From positions 1 through 64,000 of the forward strand of contig CAJXQR010000003.1 of NCBI GenBank assembly GCA_913058345.1: 64,000 nucleotides of DNA. The letters are read 5' to 3'. The position numbers and the translations under genes are program-made. The DNA comes from an uncultured Gammaproteobacteria bacterium. Lineage in GTDB: Bacteria > Pseudomonadota > Gammaproteobacteria > Pseudomonadales > Porticoccaceae. The notes below the pieces were generated by a model. It had not been told where the DNA came from, made no database searches, and worked only from the letters and a program-made list of their open reading frames with translations. Below are positions 50,231 to 59,562 of this stretch, piece after piece (position 1 is the first letter of the stretch; each line of letters begins with the position of its first letter).

Positions 50231-50815
50231 ATGAGCAGTATAGAAATCACTGAACCGGCACAGGAATATTTGTCCGAATTATTGCTTAAACAAGACTGTG
50301 AAGGTATTGCCGTTCGGCTCTTCATAGCGGACCCAGGCACCCCCAAAGCAGAGACTTGCATCGCTTACTGCCGTCCGGGAGAGGAGCAGGAAGACGACCA
50401 GCTTCTCGAACTTCCCAAACTCAAAGCGTTTCTTGATAACCGGAGTTTGCCCTTTCTGGAAGATGCCAAAGTCGACTACTCTCCCGATCGTCTCGGTGGT
50501 CAATTGAGTATCCGCGCACCCAATTCACGGTTGCCCCGGGTCAGCGATGACAGCCCGATTGAAGATAAAGTTAATTACATTTTACACAGCGAAATAAACC
50601 CCGGCCTGGCCGCTCATGGTGGCAATATTAGTCTGGAAGAAATGGACGGTGATATTGCCGTGCTGCAGTTCGGTGGCGGTTGTCAGGGTTGTGGCCAGGC
50701 TGATTTAACGTTGAAAGACGGTGTCGAGCGCACTTTGTTGGAGAAAATTCCCGAATTAAAAGGTGTGCGTGACATTACCGATCACAGTGATAGCTCCCAA
50801 GCGTATTATAAATAA
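50231..50815 (+). CDS. nfuA: Fe-S cluster biogenesis protein NfuA
   Basis: NfuA carries a 4Fe-4S cluster and delivers it to target enzymes, notably under oxidative or iron stress. The 194-residue protein has the degenerate A-type domain first (residues 1-95) and the Nfu domain after, with the cluster-binding C151-x2-C154 in [13 protein letters not shown] at 50231 follows the family start [13 protein letters not shown]; a TTG nine bases upstream is less likely. It is monocistronic with a near-consensus promoter at 50167-50195. Function is confident. Confidence 0.96.
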   Translation: MSSIEITEPAQEYLSELLLKQDCEGIAVRLFIADPGTPKAETCIAYCRPGEEQEDDQLLELPKLKAFLDNRSLPFLEDAKVDYSPDRLGGQLSIRAPNSRLPRVSDDSPIEDKVNYILHSEINPGLAAHGGNISLEEMDGDIAVLQFGGGCQGCGQADLTLKDGVERTLLEKIPELKGVRDITDHSDSSQAYYK

Positions 50816-50892
50816 TTTTCTTGTTGATCCGGCGCAATCATAGCGGTTTGTTGCGGAAAATTTTGTACGTTTTCTTCTGTCCTTATTTCGAT

Positions 50893-50932
50893 TAGTGGTA
50901 TATTTTCATCTTTTGAAGGTGGAGTACCACTA
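50893..50932. promoter_or_regulatory. 8-bp inverted repeat over the tetR leader (possible autoregulatory site)
   Basis: TAGTGGTA (50893-50900) and TACCACTA (50925-50932) are perfect inverse copies 24 bases apart, the right arm running into the ATG of the TetR gene. The Shine-Dalgarno GGTGGAG lies inside. This could be the operator of the TetR protein, or an mRNA hairpin that hides the ribosome site. Confidence 0.4.
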
Positions 50933-51510
50933 TGCCTCGTCCGCCCGAATACAATCGAATCGACGTAGTCAACGCCGCCATGCAGGTGTTCTGGGCTGAG
51001 GGCTATGAGTCCAGCTCAATACAGAAGCTGCTCAGTGCCATGGGTCTTAACCGTGGCAGTTTATATGCGGCCTTTGGCGATAAAGAAGGGCTCTTTCTTG
51101 AAGCGCTCGATATGTATGTCGAAGAAGTGGCCGTTACCTTAAAAGCGACGCTTTGGTCGATTGATGACCCTCTACTGGCTATCCGTAGTTTTCTGGAAAG
51201 TGTCTGTTTGATCGAAGATGAGGCAATTCGTTCGCGGGGTTGTCTATTGTTTAACAGTATTTCTGAATTCGCCCACGTCAATCATCATTTGGCAGAGGAG
51301 GCAGAGCAGCGCACTAAACCCTTGAATGCCTTGTTTAAAAAGCGTCTGGCGGAGGCCCAGTCACTGGGACTTATCGATAAGAAAAAATCCCCGAAGGCGA
51401 TGGCAGATTATTTGTTAACGCTGGCGGTTGGTCTACGTATGCATGCCAAAATGAACACCAGCCGAGAGACTTTACAGGGCATTATTAATGTCGGTCTTTC
51501 TGCCTTGTAG
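50932..51510 (+). CDS. TetR family transcriptional regulator
   Basis: A 192-residue regulator with the TetR helix-turn-helix at about residues 20-55 (AMQVFWAEGYESSSIQKLLSAMGLNRGSLYAAFGDKEGLF) and an all-helical C-terminal ligand domain. It is in the subgroup with the LNRGSLYAAFGDKEGLFLEALD pattern, usually controlling a nearby efflux or dehydrogenase gene. None is adjacent: nfuA ends 116 bases before and a bidirectional terminator follows, so the target may be itself or distant. A 8-base inverted repeat overlaps its start. Confidence 0.91.
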   Translation: MPRPPEYNRIDVVNAAMQVFWAEGYESSSIQKLLSAMGLNRGSLYAAFGDKEGLFLEALDMYVEEVAVTLKATLWSIDDPLLAIRSFLESVCLIEDEAIRSRGCLLFNSISEFAHVNHHLAEEAEQRTKPLNALFKKRLAEAQSLGLIDKKKSPKAMADYLLTLAVGLRMHAKMNTSRETLQGIINVGLSAL

Positions 51511-51529
51511 CATAGAAAAGACTGAAAAT

Positions 51530-51582
51530 TAACACGTAAAAAAAGAGCTCCTGCTAATTAGGGGCCCTTTTTTTACGTGTTA
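51530..51582 (+). terminator. bidirectional terminator between tetR and DAHP synthase
   Basis: TAACACGTAAAAAAAG and CTTTTTTTACGTGTTA flank the short stem GAGCTCCT/AGGGGC with a loop of about seven bases. The A/T runs on both sides suit both converging genes. Confidence 0.9.
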
Positions 51583-51606
51583 TGTAAGGAATTTTTGATA
51601 GATTGA

Positions 51607-52686
51607 TTAATCCGCTTTAAAGCGATTTGGCAATATATCTTTCAATTTCTCGTGCATCTCAAGAATCGATTCTTCAGTGGTCTCCCAGTCAATACAGGCA
51701 TCCGTGACCGACTGACCGTAGACCATGTCCTCGCTATTGGCCGAGAGTTTTTGATTGCCGGCCACCAGGTTGCTCTCCACCATAATACCCACGATGGAAC
51801 GGTTGCCCTCGACGATTTGACTGGTAATGTTCTCCATTACCAATACCTGCAAGTCATGATTTTTGTTGGAGTTAGCGTGGCTGCAATCGACCATGATATT
51901 GGTCGCGACGCCGGCTTTCTCCAGGGCTTGCTCACAGAGCGACACGCTAACGGAATCGTAATTGGGCTTGTCATCACCGCCGCGCAAAACTACATGGGAA
52001 TAAGGATTGCCGTTAGTTTTGATAATGGCGACGCTGCCGTCGGAATTAATACCGAGGAAACGATGAGGTTTGGCAACGGACTTTAAGGCGTTTGTCGCTA
52101 CGGTTAAGCTGCCATCTGTGCCATTTTTAAAACCGACGGCAGAGCTCAGACCACTGGCCATTTCTCGGTGGGTTTGAGATTCTGTGGTGCGCGCACCAAT
52201 AGCAGACCAGCTGATTAAATCCTGCAGATACTGAGGTGAAATAGGGTCGAGGGCTTCGGTGGCGGTAGGCAGACCGAGCTCGGAAATATCCATTAATAGC
52301 TGGCGACCAATGTGCAAACCATCAGAGATTTTAAAAGAATCATCGAGGAAGGGATCGTTGATAAGCCCTTTCCAGCCGACAGTGGTACGCGGCTTTTCAA
52401 AATAAACCCGCATGACGAGTAGCAGGGTGTCACCGACTTTATCGGCCAGTGCTTTCAAGCGCGCGGCATAATCTTTGGCGGCTTCGACATCGTGAATCGA
52501 ACAGGGGCCAATGACAACAAACAGGCGATGGTCCTTATGATCGAGAATGGCTTCGATATCTTTACGGCCCTGTGTAATCGTTTTTTCCGCTGCTTCAGTG
52601 AGAGGGACATCGGCCTTTAATTGACTGGGGGTCAGCAGAATTTCCTGCGACTGAATATTGAGATTTTCGAGTGTACGCTGGACCAT
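51607..52686 (-). CDS. 3-deoxy-7-phosphoheptulonate synthase, class I (AroF/G/H type)
   Basis: Catalyses the first step of aromatic amino-acid synthesis, joining phosphoenolpyruvate and erythrose-4-phosphate. The 359-residue class I-alpha enzyme has VIGPCSIHD (metal Cys), MRVYFEKPRTTVGWKG, GARTTESQTHRE, NGTDGSLTVA, VDCSHANSNK and VESNLVAGNQ, all family landmarks. Which feedback type (Tyr, Phe or Trp) cannot be told, so no symbol is given. It stands alone, converging on tetR with a shared terminator. Confidence 0.96.
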   Translation of the reverse strand: MVQRTLENLNIQSQEILLTPSQLKADVPLTEAAEKTITQGRKDIEAILDHKDHRLFVVIGPCSIHDVEAAKDYAARLKALADKVGDTLLLVMRVYFEKPRTTVGWKGLINDPFLDDSFKISDGLHIGRQLLMDISELGLPTATEALDPISPQYLQDLISWSAIGARTTESQTHREMASGLSSAVGFKNGTDGSLTVATNALKSVAKPHRFLGINSDGSVAIIKTNGNPYSHVVLRGGDDKPNYDSVSVSLCEQALEKAGVATNIMVDCSHANSNKNHDLQVLVMENITSQIVEGNRSIVGIMVESNLVAGNQKLSANSEDMVYGQSVTDACIDWETTEESILEMHEKLKDILPNRFKAD

Positions 52687-52784
52687 GATGTTACGACCTA
52701 ACTGATCTAGTTTAATAAAATGGGCCGTTATTCTACTGCAAAAGTAGTGACAATGGGATGAAAAACGTCAACTAGAAACCCAGG

Positions 52785-55700
52785 TTATTGATCAATAACG
52801 ATTTCCAGGTGGGATAACAGCGGAAAGTACAGGGCGGCTTTGAGTTTGCCCCTGGGATTAAAGAGCTCTTCTTTCTCGCTGTTATTGGATGCGCTGCGCT
52901 GTAACTGCGTGAGTGTTTGTGCGTAGAGGGCAAGTTGGGTCCGATACGCATTGCATTGTTGCTGAAGAAAATGATCAAGCTTTTGTCCTGACTCAGGCAA
53001 CGATGTTTTGTAGTCAACAATCCACTGGGTACCCTCAATAACAAAACAACGGTCGATGATGGCGCTGCTTATATGTCCCTTACCGTCGAGATAGTTGAGG
53101 GCAAATTCACAATAGCTTTGTTGATGGTTACGGTCAAAGATCCATTGATGGTTATCATCCGCTAGGCATTTTTCGAGTGCCGTGTTAAGCACTGCCAAAG
53201 CTGCTTTTGCGTCGACTATACCGGCTTGTTTTATTTGCATTATCCAGCTGTTCTGCTGCCTCGCGATGCGCTCGGTTGTCCACTGATCGATGCCCTCGAT
53301 CACCAGCAAGCGTAGGGTGCGGTGTAGCAGGGTGCCAATTTTTCGCGGGTCACTGCCTCCGGGCAGAGTAATTACTGAAGGCTTGTTGCCCGTGGTCACC
53401 GGATTTTTGTTTGAATTGGTTTTATCTGTTGTAAAGGGGCTGCGCCAATCGTCAGGTAAGCGATAGCTATAGCTTTGCAGTTTGGCAGCGTGTGCTGTTT
53501 GTTCTTCTACGTGTTCACTGCTTGCCCCGCTGGTGGGTGGATGTAGGGTAACGGCGCAGTGGTCGAGGGCGGTGGGTTGCTCAACGTGGTCTCCAACGAC
53601 GACATGTTGCTTAAGTACCGGCCATACCGACGCTAGCAAACTACCGGCGGCGGGGTTTTTTAGGGGCTGGCGAAACAATAAGTGGAGGCGCTGTATGGCA
53701 CGGGTACACGCAACATAAAAAACGCGAGTATTTTCAAGACGGGATTTAATGTTTTCTTCCCGTTTTAGATGGGTGTAGAGAGCATCGTCCCCTGCGCCGA
53801 GTTTTTGTGGAGGGGAGAGTAAAAGCTGGTTGCTGCCGTCTCGACTGACGCGTTCGCGCCAGAGCAGTAATCCGTGGCTGTTGTTGGCGCCTTTGCGATC
53901 GAGGCCGGGAATAATAACAGTATCGAACTCCAGCCCCTTTGATTTATGGATAGTCATAATTTGCAGGGGAGGCGGGGGTGGAGCAGTACTGGTTGGCGTT
54001 TGACCGGCTGATGATTCTTGCTCAGCTAATGGCTCTTGACTGGCTGATGGCTCTTGATTGTCTAATGGCTCTGCATATAGTTGATCAACGGCATATTGAA
54101 AACTGGGCCAGTCGTCGATGGTAACGCTCCCCTGGGTATGGCTTTCCAGCAAGTCAAAATATTGCTGGCACTGGTGTAATGCAATCTTCACGTCCGTGTC
54201 ATCACTACCCAGGGCTGCCGGGCCGCCCAGGGCCAGCCAGGTACCCTCAATCCAGGTGCGCAGAGGTTTGCGATAGCGTTGTTGCCAGGCGGTAGAGATA
54301 ACACCTGCGACTCTATCGATAATCTTTTCACCCTGTGTGGATAGGTTTGACCTTGGTTGCAAACCGATTTCTCGATGCTTTAACACCTGTAAAAGTAGCA
54401 GGGGATACTGGCCTTTTTCGGGTATGGGATTGCTCTTGATGGGCGTTGTGGCAATGGTCAGCAAGTCGGCGAGATCTAACCCGCACCAGGGGGCGCGGAG
54501 AATGGCCAGCCAGGCAATGCGATCAGCGGGGTTGAGTAGGGCGCGGGTGAGCGATACGAGGTCGATAACTGGCATTGCCGAGGCCAGCGGGTCGATATCA
54601 CGAGCCTGCCAGGGCAAACTGTGGGCGCGCAGGGCAGGCAGTATTTCCCGTAAGTGGGCGCGCCCACGCACCAGAATGGCAATGCTCGCCTCGGGGTTTT
54701 CTTGTCGTACTTGAAGAGCTCGCTGGGCGACCAATTCGGCCTCTACAATTGTGTAGTGTTCGTCTTCATTGCTCATTACGTCGATGGTGACAGCGGGGTC
54801 AGCTAAAGCAGGCTTGAAGCTATCCGAATGGCTATAAGACACTGCGCCGCGCCCACTATCCATTACTGGGGGAAAGGCTTCGGTAAATACGTTATTGACC
54901 CAATGAATAATATTGGCCTGTGAGCGGAAGTTAACACTGAGATCGAGGGGCTGTAATTGCAGACTGCCGATGGGGTGTTTGCGGGCGTCAAGAAAAAGGC
55001 CGACGTTGGCATTGCGAAAACTGTACAACGACTGCATGCCGTCGCCAACAATGAACAGACTGCGGCCATCACCATTCTGCCAGCCATTAGTCAGTTGGCG
55101 TAACAGGCGAAACTGTACTGTCGAGGTGTCCTGGAATTCATCGATCAGAATATGGTTGATCTGTGCATCGAGGCGCAGGGTCAAGTCAGTGGGTTCGTCC
55201 TCGCTACCCAGGGCTTCCAGAGCGTTGAGGGTAACTTCAGAAAAGTCACTGCTGCGCTGCTGCTGGAAGACTAGTTTGAGCTCGGCGACTAGCCGAGGCA
55301 GCAAATTGGTGAGGGCTTCGAGCACTTGCCACTGAGTATCAGCGTAGTGGGCGGGTGGGAGGGCGCGAATATCGCACAATGTGTCGAGCAGGCCCGTTTG
55401 CTCTTTGGCCCAGTCCCGCAGTTCGCCCCACTGTTCTTTACGCTGTGTGGCTAACTCAGGTTGTTGAGAGTCTTTTTTAGTGGGAAAGCCGGAAGCTTTG
55501 TTAATCGTCTTACGCCAGTCATCGTCCTTTTTTAATAACAGGTCAACGATTCCCTGCCAGGCGGGTAAATGTTCAGTCTGGCTTTCCGGCAGACCGGCAA
55601 GCCCCAAACAGTGATTGTTGTCAGCGGGCAGGTGCATGGCGGCATAGTCGGCCAATTGGGCGAGGTCACTGGCGCGGGTCGTCAGATGCTGGCTTGCCCG

Positions 55701-56378
55701 TTGCAGGGTTTCAACAATCAAAGACTGTAATGCCTGCTCAAGCCGTTCGCGTCTATTGCCAGGGGAAAAGATGATGCCCAGCCATTGTTCGCGCCGACTG
55801 AGCAACCGTAGTAGCAAGGCTTCAAGGCGCGGCAGGTCGTTATCGAAATGAATCAATAGCGTTTCAAGGGCTTCAGCTGTTGCGCCGGGGGTTTCGAGTT
55901 CGGCGAATACCTGTTGTACGGCTTGTTGATAAGCGACCTGGGGGTTGTCACTGGGCTCGGGCAACTGGCCAATACCGAGATCGATGGCGAGTTGGCTGGC
56001 AAGGTGGCGACAAAAGCTGTCAATAGTCTGAATACGCAGCCGGTTGGGCGTTTCAATCAGGTTCCAGCCCTGCTCGCGGTCTCGGGCCAGAGCGTGTAGT
56101 GCGAGTTCGCGGCTTTGTTGCTCGTAGTCGCTGTCGACGGGGGTGTTGTCTTGCGCGCCAATCAGGGCGGCAATTAAACGGGCGCGCATTTCGCCAGCGG
56201 CTTTGCGGGTGAACGTCATGCAGAGAATTTCTTCCGGCGCACTGGCCTGGGCGAGCAGGCGCAGTATGCGCTGGGTGAGCAGGCCCGTTTTACCCGATCC
56301 AGCCGGCGCGGCAACGGCGAAAGAGAGGCGGGTGTCGAGGGCCTGTTGGCGTGCGTGGGCGTCAGCGGGTAGGGGCAT
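52785..56378 (-). CDS. UvrD-type helicase-nuclease, AddA/RecB-like subunit
   Basis: A 1197-residue superfamily 1 DNA helicase with a C-terminal nuclease. Walker A AAPAGSGKT (24-31) and MTFTRKAAGEM (motif Ia) are at the start, LIDEFQDTS (motif II) near 415, GDGMQSLYSFRNA (III), NFRSQ (IV), MTIHKSKGLEFDTVIIPGL (V) and FYVACTRA (VI); the nuclease has IVDYKTSLPES near 1140, a D-x-K motif. It begins 30 bases after the partner gene. The pair looks like AddAB and should unwind and trim double-strand breaks for RecA. It is closer to the gammaproteobacterial paired helicase/PD-(D/E)XK set than to RecBCD. Confidence 0.92.
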   Translation of the reverse strand: MPLPADAHARQQALDTRLSFAVAAPAGSGKTGLLTQRILRLLAQASAPEEILCMTFTRKAAGEMRARLIAALIGAQDNTPVDSDYEQQSRELALHALARDREQGWNLIETPNRLRIQTIDSFCRHLASQLAIDLGIGQLPEPSDNPQVAYQQAVQQVFAELETPGATAEALETLLIHFDNDLPRLEALLLRLLSRREQWLGIIFSPGNRRERLEQALQSLIVETLQRASQHLTTRASDLAQLADYAAMHLPADNNHCLGLAGLPESQTEHLPAWQGIVDLLLKKDDDWRKTINKASGFPTKKDSQQPELATQRKEQWGELRDWAKEQTGLLDTLCDIRALPPAHYADTQWQVLEALTNLLPRLVAELKLVFQQQRSSDFSEVTLNALEALGSEDEPTDLTLRLDAQINHILIDEFQDTSTVQFRLLRQLTNGWQNGDGRSLFIVGDGMQSLYSFRNANVGLFLDARKHPIGSLQLQPLDLSVNFRSQANIIHWVNNVFTEAFPPVMDSGRGAVSYSHSDSFKPALADPAVTIDVMSNEDEHYTIVEAELVAQRALQVRQENPEASIAILVRGRAHLREILPALRAHSLPWQARDIDPLASAMPVIDLVSLTRALLNPADRIAWLAILRAPWCGLDLADLLTIATTPIKSNPIPEKGQYPLLLLQVLKHREIGLQPRSNLSTQGEKIIDRVAGVISTAWQQRYRKPLRTWIEGTWLALGGPAALGSDDTDVKIALHQCQQYFDLLESHTQGSVTIDDWPSFQYAVDQLYAEPLDNQEPSASQEPLAEQESSAGQTPTSTAPPPPPLQIMTIHKSKGLEFDTVIIPGLDRKGANNSHGLLLWRERVSRDGSNQLLLSPPQKLGAGDDALYTHLKREENIKSRLENTRVFYVACTRAIQRLHLLFRQPLKNPAAGSLLASVWPVLKQHVVVGDHVEQPTALDHCAVTLHPPTSGASSEHVEEQTAHAAKLQSYSYRLPDDWRSPFTTDKTNSNKNPVTTGNKPSVITLPGGSDPRKIGTLLHRTLRLLVIEGIDQWTTERIARQQNSWIMQIKQAGIVDAKAALAVLNTALEKCLADDNHQWIFDRNHQQSYCEFALNYLDGKGHISSAIIDRCFVIEGTQWIVDYKTSLPESGQKLDHFLQQQCNAYRTQLALYAQTLTQLQRSASNNSEKEELFNPRGKLKAALYFPLLSHLEIVIDQ

Positions 56379-56407
56379 TGGGTATTATTTTCGTTCCTGG
56401 ATGCGGG

Positions 56408-59284
56408 TTAATAGCGGTCATTGGCTGTTTCGTCGGTCGTGTTGTTGCGCTGGGCAATTTCCGGCCAGCGGTTTAAGGGGTAGAGGTGTCTCTGGTAGCG
56501 TAGCGCGGCGTTAGTGTAAAAAGCGATCTCTGTCTGCCCGTCGAGAAATTCTTCTGCCAGCGTTTCGAGCTGTTCCCGCCATACCTCGAGGCAGTCTTCC
56601 CAGGACTCGAACTTAATGTTGGCCAGTGGTGACAGGCCGGGAATAATTTCTGGTGTATCACTGACCCCTTTGGCGGTGACACTTTTGGGTGTGGATACTT
56701 GCCCGAAACACAAGCCCGCTATTTGCTCGGGTAGGGCGAGGGCATAGAGCGGTAACTGGGGCTCTTCGAGCCGTTCGCCAGCCCAGCAGTTGATGTTCGT
56801 GTCGCCCGTTTTGTAATCGATTAATACCATGCGCTGGTCATCGAGCCGGTCAATACGATCGATTCGCAGGTTTAAAGGCAGGCCAGCGATAGACATAAAG
56901 AGCTGTTTTTCCGGCGCCAGAACGCTAAAGGGCTGGCGTTGTAATTCTATCTCGAGCCACTGTGCCAGCAGTTGTTTAAGGCGCTGTGCTTCGATAGCCG
57001 CAAAGCGCGGCCCGAAAATATCACTACGGCTTTGGTACAGCGACTGCATTGCTTCAGCAATCACCCCTTCTATCGCTGTATTGAGCGCAGCACTGTCGAG
57101 GGCCTTAACGCTGGCTTGATCAGTAAACCGTGTCCAGAATAATTCCAGACAGCGATGCACCAAATTTCCGCGTTCGATCGCGGATAAACCGCTGCTGGGT
57201 TCTGCCAATGGTCGTGCTCCGAGACGCCATGTGGCAAAGGCGTTAAAAGGACTACCTGCCTGTGCCTGCAAAATCGCTGTGCCGCCGCGTACACTTTGTT
57301 CTCCCGGCTGCAGACTGGGCGCTTTCATCAGGTTGACTTTTTGCAGCCTCGCCGGGGACAAAGCGGTGAGTAAAGGCTGATGACATTTGGTCGATATCGG
57401 CGCTGTGGGCGGTGAATTGAGAAGATGTTTGGGAAGCAGGCGCGAGGCTTCCAGATCAGTGTCACCGTCGCGAGTGGCGTAACTAAAAACCACGTGCTGG
57501 CTGCTGCACTGGAAGTCCTGTAAGAGCTTTTTGGCGAGGTTTAACTCCTGTTTGGCGTCGCTGCGTGGCAGGTGGTAGCGTTGCTGCAAATCGACAGCTA
57601 ATAAGGGGTTGAGGGAGGTGGGTTGCGGCCATTGTCTATCGTCCATGCCCGCAATCCAGAGTTGGTCGAACGCCAGACCCGCTGCTTCCAATAGGCCAAG
57701 AACCTGTATTTGACTGTCGTGGCTTTGTGCTTGAAACACGGTGGCTTGCGCCATACGCGTGAGCTGTGTCAGTGCTGCGCTGGCGCTGGGCGGTGCCGCA
57801 CTATTGTCGAGGCTGGCAAAATCCTCAAGTAAGCTCAAGAAGTGTTGATGTTCCTGATATTCGATGCTATCGAGAGTGCGCGCACCGGGCCAACCGAGAA
57901 TATCAAGGCGTTGTGCGAACTCCTCAGCCCAGTAACAAAAGCTGGCAGTCTTTGGCTGGCGGCGCACACGCTCGGCGAGGGCTTGCCAGGCTCTTGCCAG
58001 TGATGGGTATTCGCCTTTGGGGTGAAGAGGGGAGGCGGAGGTGTGAAGAGCAGCGGCGGAGTCTTCAGCTTCGTGCTCTTCGCTAGTGATTTGCTTTTCG
58101 GCCTCGGCGAGACTCGCGCGAAAGGCTGAGGGAGTGTGCAGGCGTTTATTGCTGTCGCGTAATAACACTTCGCAGTGGGCACGGGCTATAAGCTGTTTAT
58201 CTCCCGCCATCGTTGCGAGTTGATTCGCTTTTTCATCCTCTGCCTCCCGACCCTCTGCCACCATTTGACCTTCTGTAAAAAGAGCCGTGGGGCCCCAAAA
58301 TGGGTCGGCGAGTATGTGACACCAGGACGAAAGCCCAAGAGATTGTGTTTGCACGGTTAATAAATTTAGCGCACTGGCTACCAGAGGGCTGCGACTGAGG
58401 GGGGTGCCAGCGGAAAAGTTAAAAGCGGGAATGCTGCGCTCGTGCTTTGGAAGGCAATGTTCAGGGCTGAAGGTGTCGTGGAATATACGCAAAATTTGCT
58501 GCTGGGAATTGGCGAGGTTGCCAAACACAATACCGAGGCGCTGTTCGGGGTCGATGTCATGCTGTGCTTTGGCCCATTCAGCGGCAGCGCTGATTTCACC
58601 GTGCTGACTCTGATAGGTTCGCAGGATGGCATTGGCTTGTGCTGCACTGGTTTCATGATAACGAACCTCTACCGCGGCGGCGTCAATAATATTGCGATGC
58701 AGTGCTGGTAGTGTTTGAAAGCCAGTCAAAATAATGGTGTGGTGGCTAGAAAACTGTCCGTTGCGAAAGGCTTGCTCAAGCAGGCTCTGGGCCTGCTCCC
58801 AGGTGATTAGCTGCTGTTGTTGAAGAGCGCTGTTAAAGGTATCGAGCCAGCGTAAAAAGGACTCGCTACCGGGGTGGTGTCGGTCACTCAATTCATGGAG
58901 TGGTACACAAGCGCGTTGTAGTTGCTGCCATGTTTGCAAGGCTAAGTCAGCCAGAGAGGGAATATCGGCCCCAGGGGGAAGTTGTTCATCTTGCGCGATG
59001 CTGGATAGCCATAGTAAGTGTTCAGCGTGACTATCAATCACACCGTGACCACCGATAGAAAGGGTAGCATCGTGGCTTTCGATAAGCTCGGCCCAGCAAT
59101 CTGTTAGCCAGCCCTCAAGGGCGAAAACGAGGGGTTGACGCCAGGCCAGTCGCCCCTGCTCCAGACAACGCTGTCCCCAGGCCTGGGTGATGTGGCGGGC
59201 GAGGCGGAAATTTGGCGTCAAGATTAAATGCCCAGCTTCAATACTGGCTATCAAGGGATCGATATTAAAAAAGGGTTTGGGCAT
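56408..59284 (-). CDS. PD-(D/E)XK nuclease family protein, AddB-like subunit
   Basis: A 958-residue partner of the helicase gene downstream. Residues 1-700 are an inactivated helicase-like region (ILTPNFRLARHITQAW at the start, LGLLEAAGLAFDQLWIAGMDDRQWP and VVFSYATRDGD later) and the last 250 residues hold a PD-(D/E)XK nuclease with RIDRIDRLDDQRMVLIDYKTGD (D-x-K) and a Gln in EPQLPLYALA. No Walker A motif is visible at its start, unlike AddB of Bacillus. It starts at ATG 59284. Family matches the gammaproteobacterial probable DNA repair proteins found beside UvrD-type helicases. Confidence 0.88.
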   Translation of the reverse strand: MPKPFFNIDPLIASIEAGHLILTPNFRLARHITQAWGQRCLEQGRLAWRQPLVFALEGWLTDCWAELIESHDATLSIGGHGVIDSHAEHLLWLSSIAQDEQLPPGADIPSLADLALQTWQQLQRACVPLHELSDRHHPGSESFLRWLDTFNSALQQQQLITWEQAQSLLEQAFRNGQFSSHHTIILTGFQTLPALHRNIIDAAAVEVRYHETSAAQANAILRTYQSQHGEISAAAEWAKAQHDIDPEQRLGIVFGNLANSQQQILRIFHDTFSPEHCLPKHERSIPAFNFSAGTPLSRSPLVASALNLLTVQTQSLGLSSWCHILADPFWGPTALFTEGQMVAEGREAEDEKANQLATMAGDKQLIARAHCEVLLRDSNKRLHTPSAFRASLAEAEKQITSEEHEAEDSAAALHTSASPLHPKGEYPSLARAWQALAERVRRQPKTASFCYWAEEFAQRLDILGWPGARTLDSIEYQEHQHFLSLLEDFASLDNSAAPPSASAALTQLTRMAQATVFQAQSHDSQIQVLGLLEAAGLAFDQLWIAGMDDRQWPQPTSLNPLLAVDLQQRYHLPRSDAKQELNLAKKLLQDFQCSSQHVVFSYATRDGDTDLEASRLLPKHLLNSPPTAPISTKCHQPLLTALSPARLQKVNLMKAPSLQPGEQSVRGGTAILQAQAGSPFNAFATWRLGARPLAEPSSGLSAIERGNLVHRCLELFWTRFTDQASVKALDSAALNTAIEGVIAEAMQSLYQSRSDIFGPRFAAIEAQRLKQLLAQWLEIELQRQPFSVLAPEKQLFMSIAGLPLNLRIDRIDRLDDQRMVLIDYKTGDTNINCWAGERLEEPQLPLYALALPEQIAGLCFGQVSTPKSVTAKGVSDTPEIIPGLSPLANIKFESWEDCLEVWREQLETLAEEFLDGQTEIAFYTNAALRYQRHLYPLNRWPEIAQRNNTTDETANDRY

Positions 59285-59562
59285 AGATGGTGCTTACTCA
59301 TTCGTCTGTTTATCGAGGCGGCTCATTCTTATTGAATAGAACCAGCTGAGATACTGCCATAGCCCTGCATAAAAGTCCGTAAGCAGCAGAGTGCGATCAG
59401 CTAGTGGATACCGGCAGTATTGGCACCGTAGTGTTTAGTAGGAGGCTTCTGTATTGGCTTGAGCATTTTGTTGTTGGTTTTGACCGGTCTTAGGTTGTTA
59501 AAAAAACAACTCGACTCGAAAGGTCATGGTCTTCGAGCCGAGCGAAAGGCTATTCATTCTCG

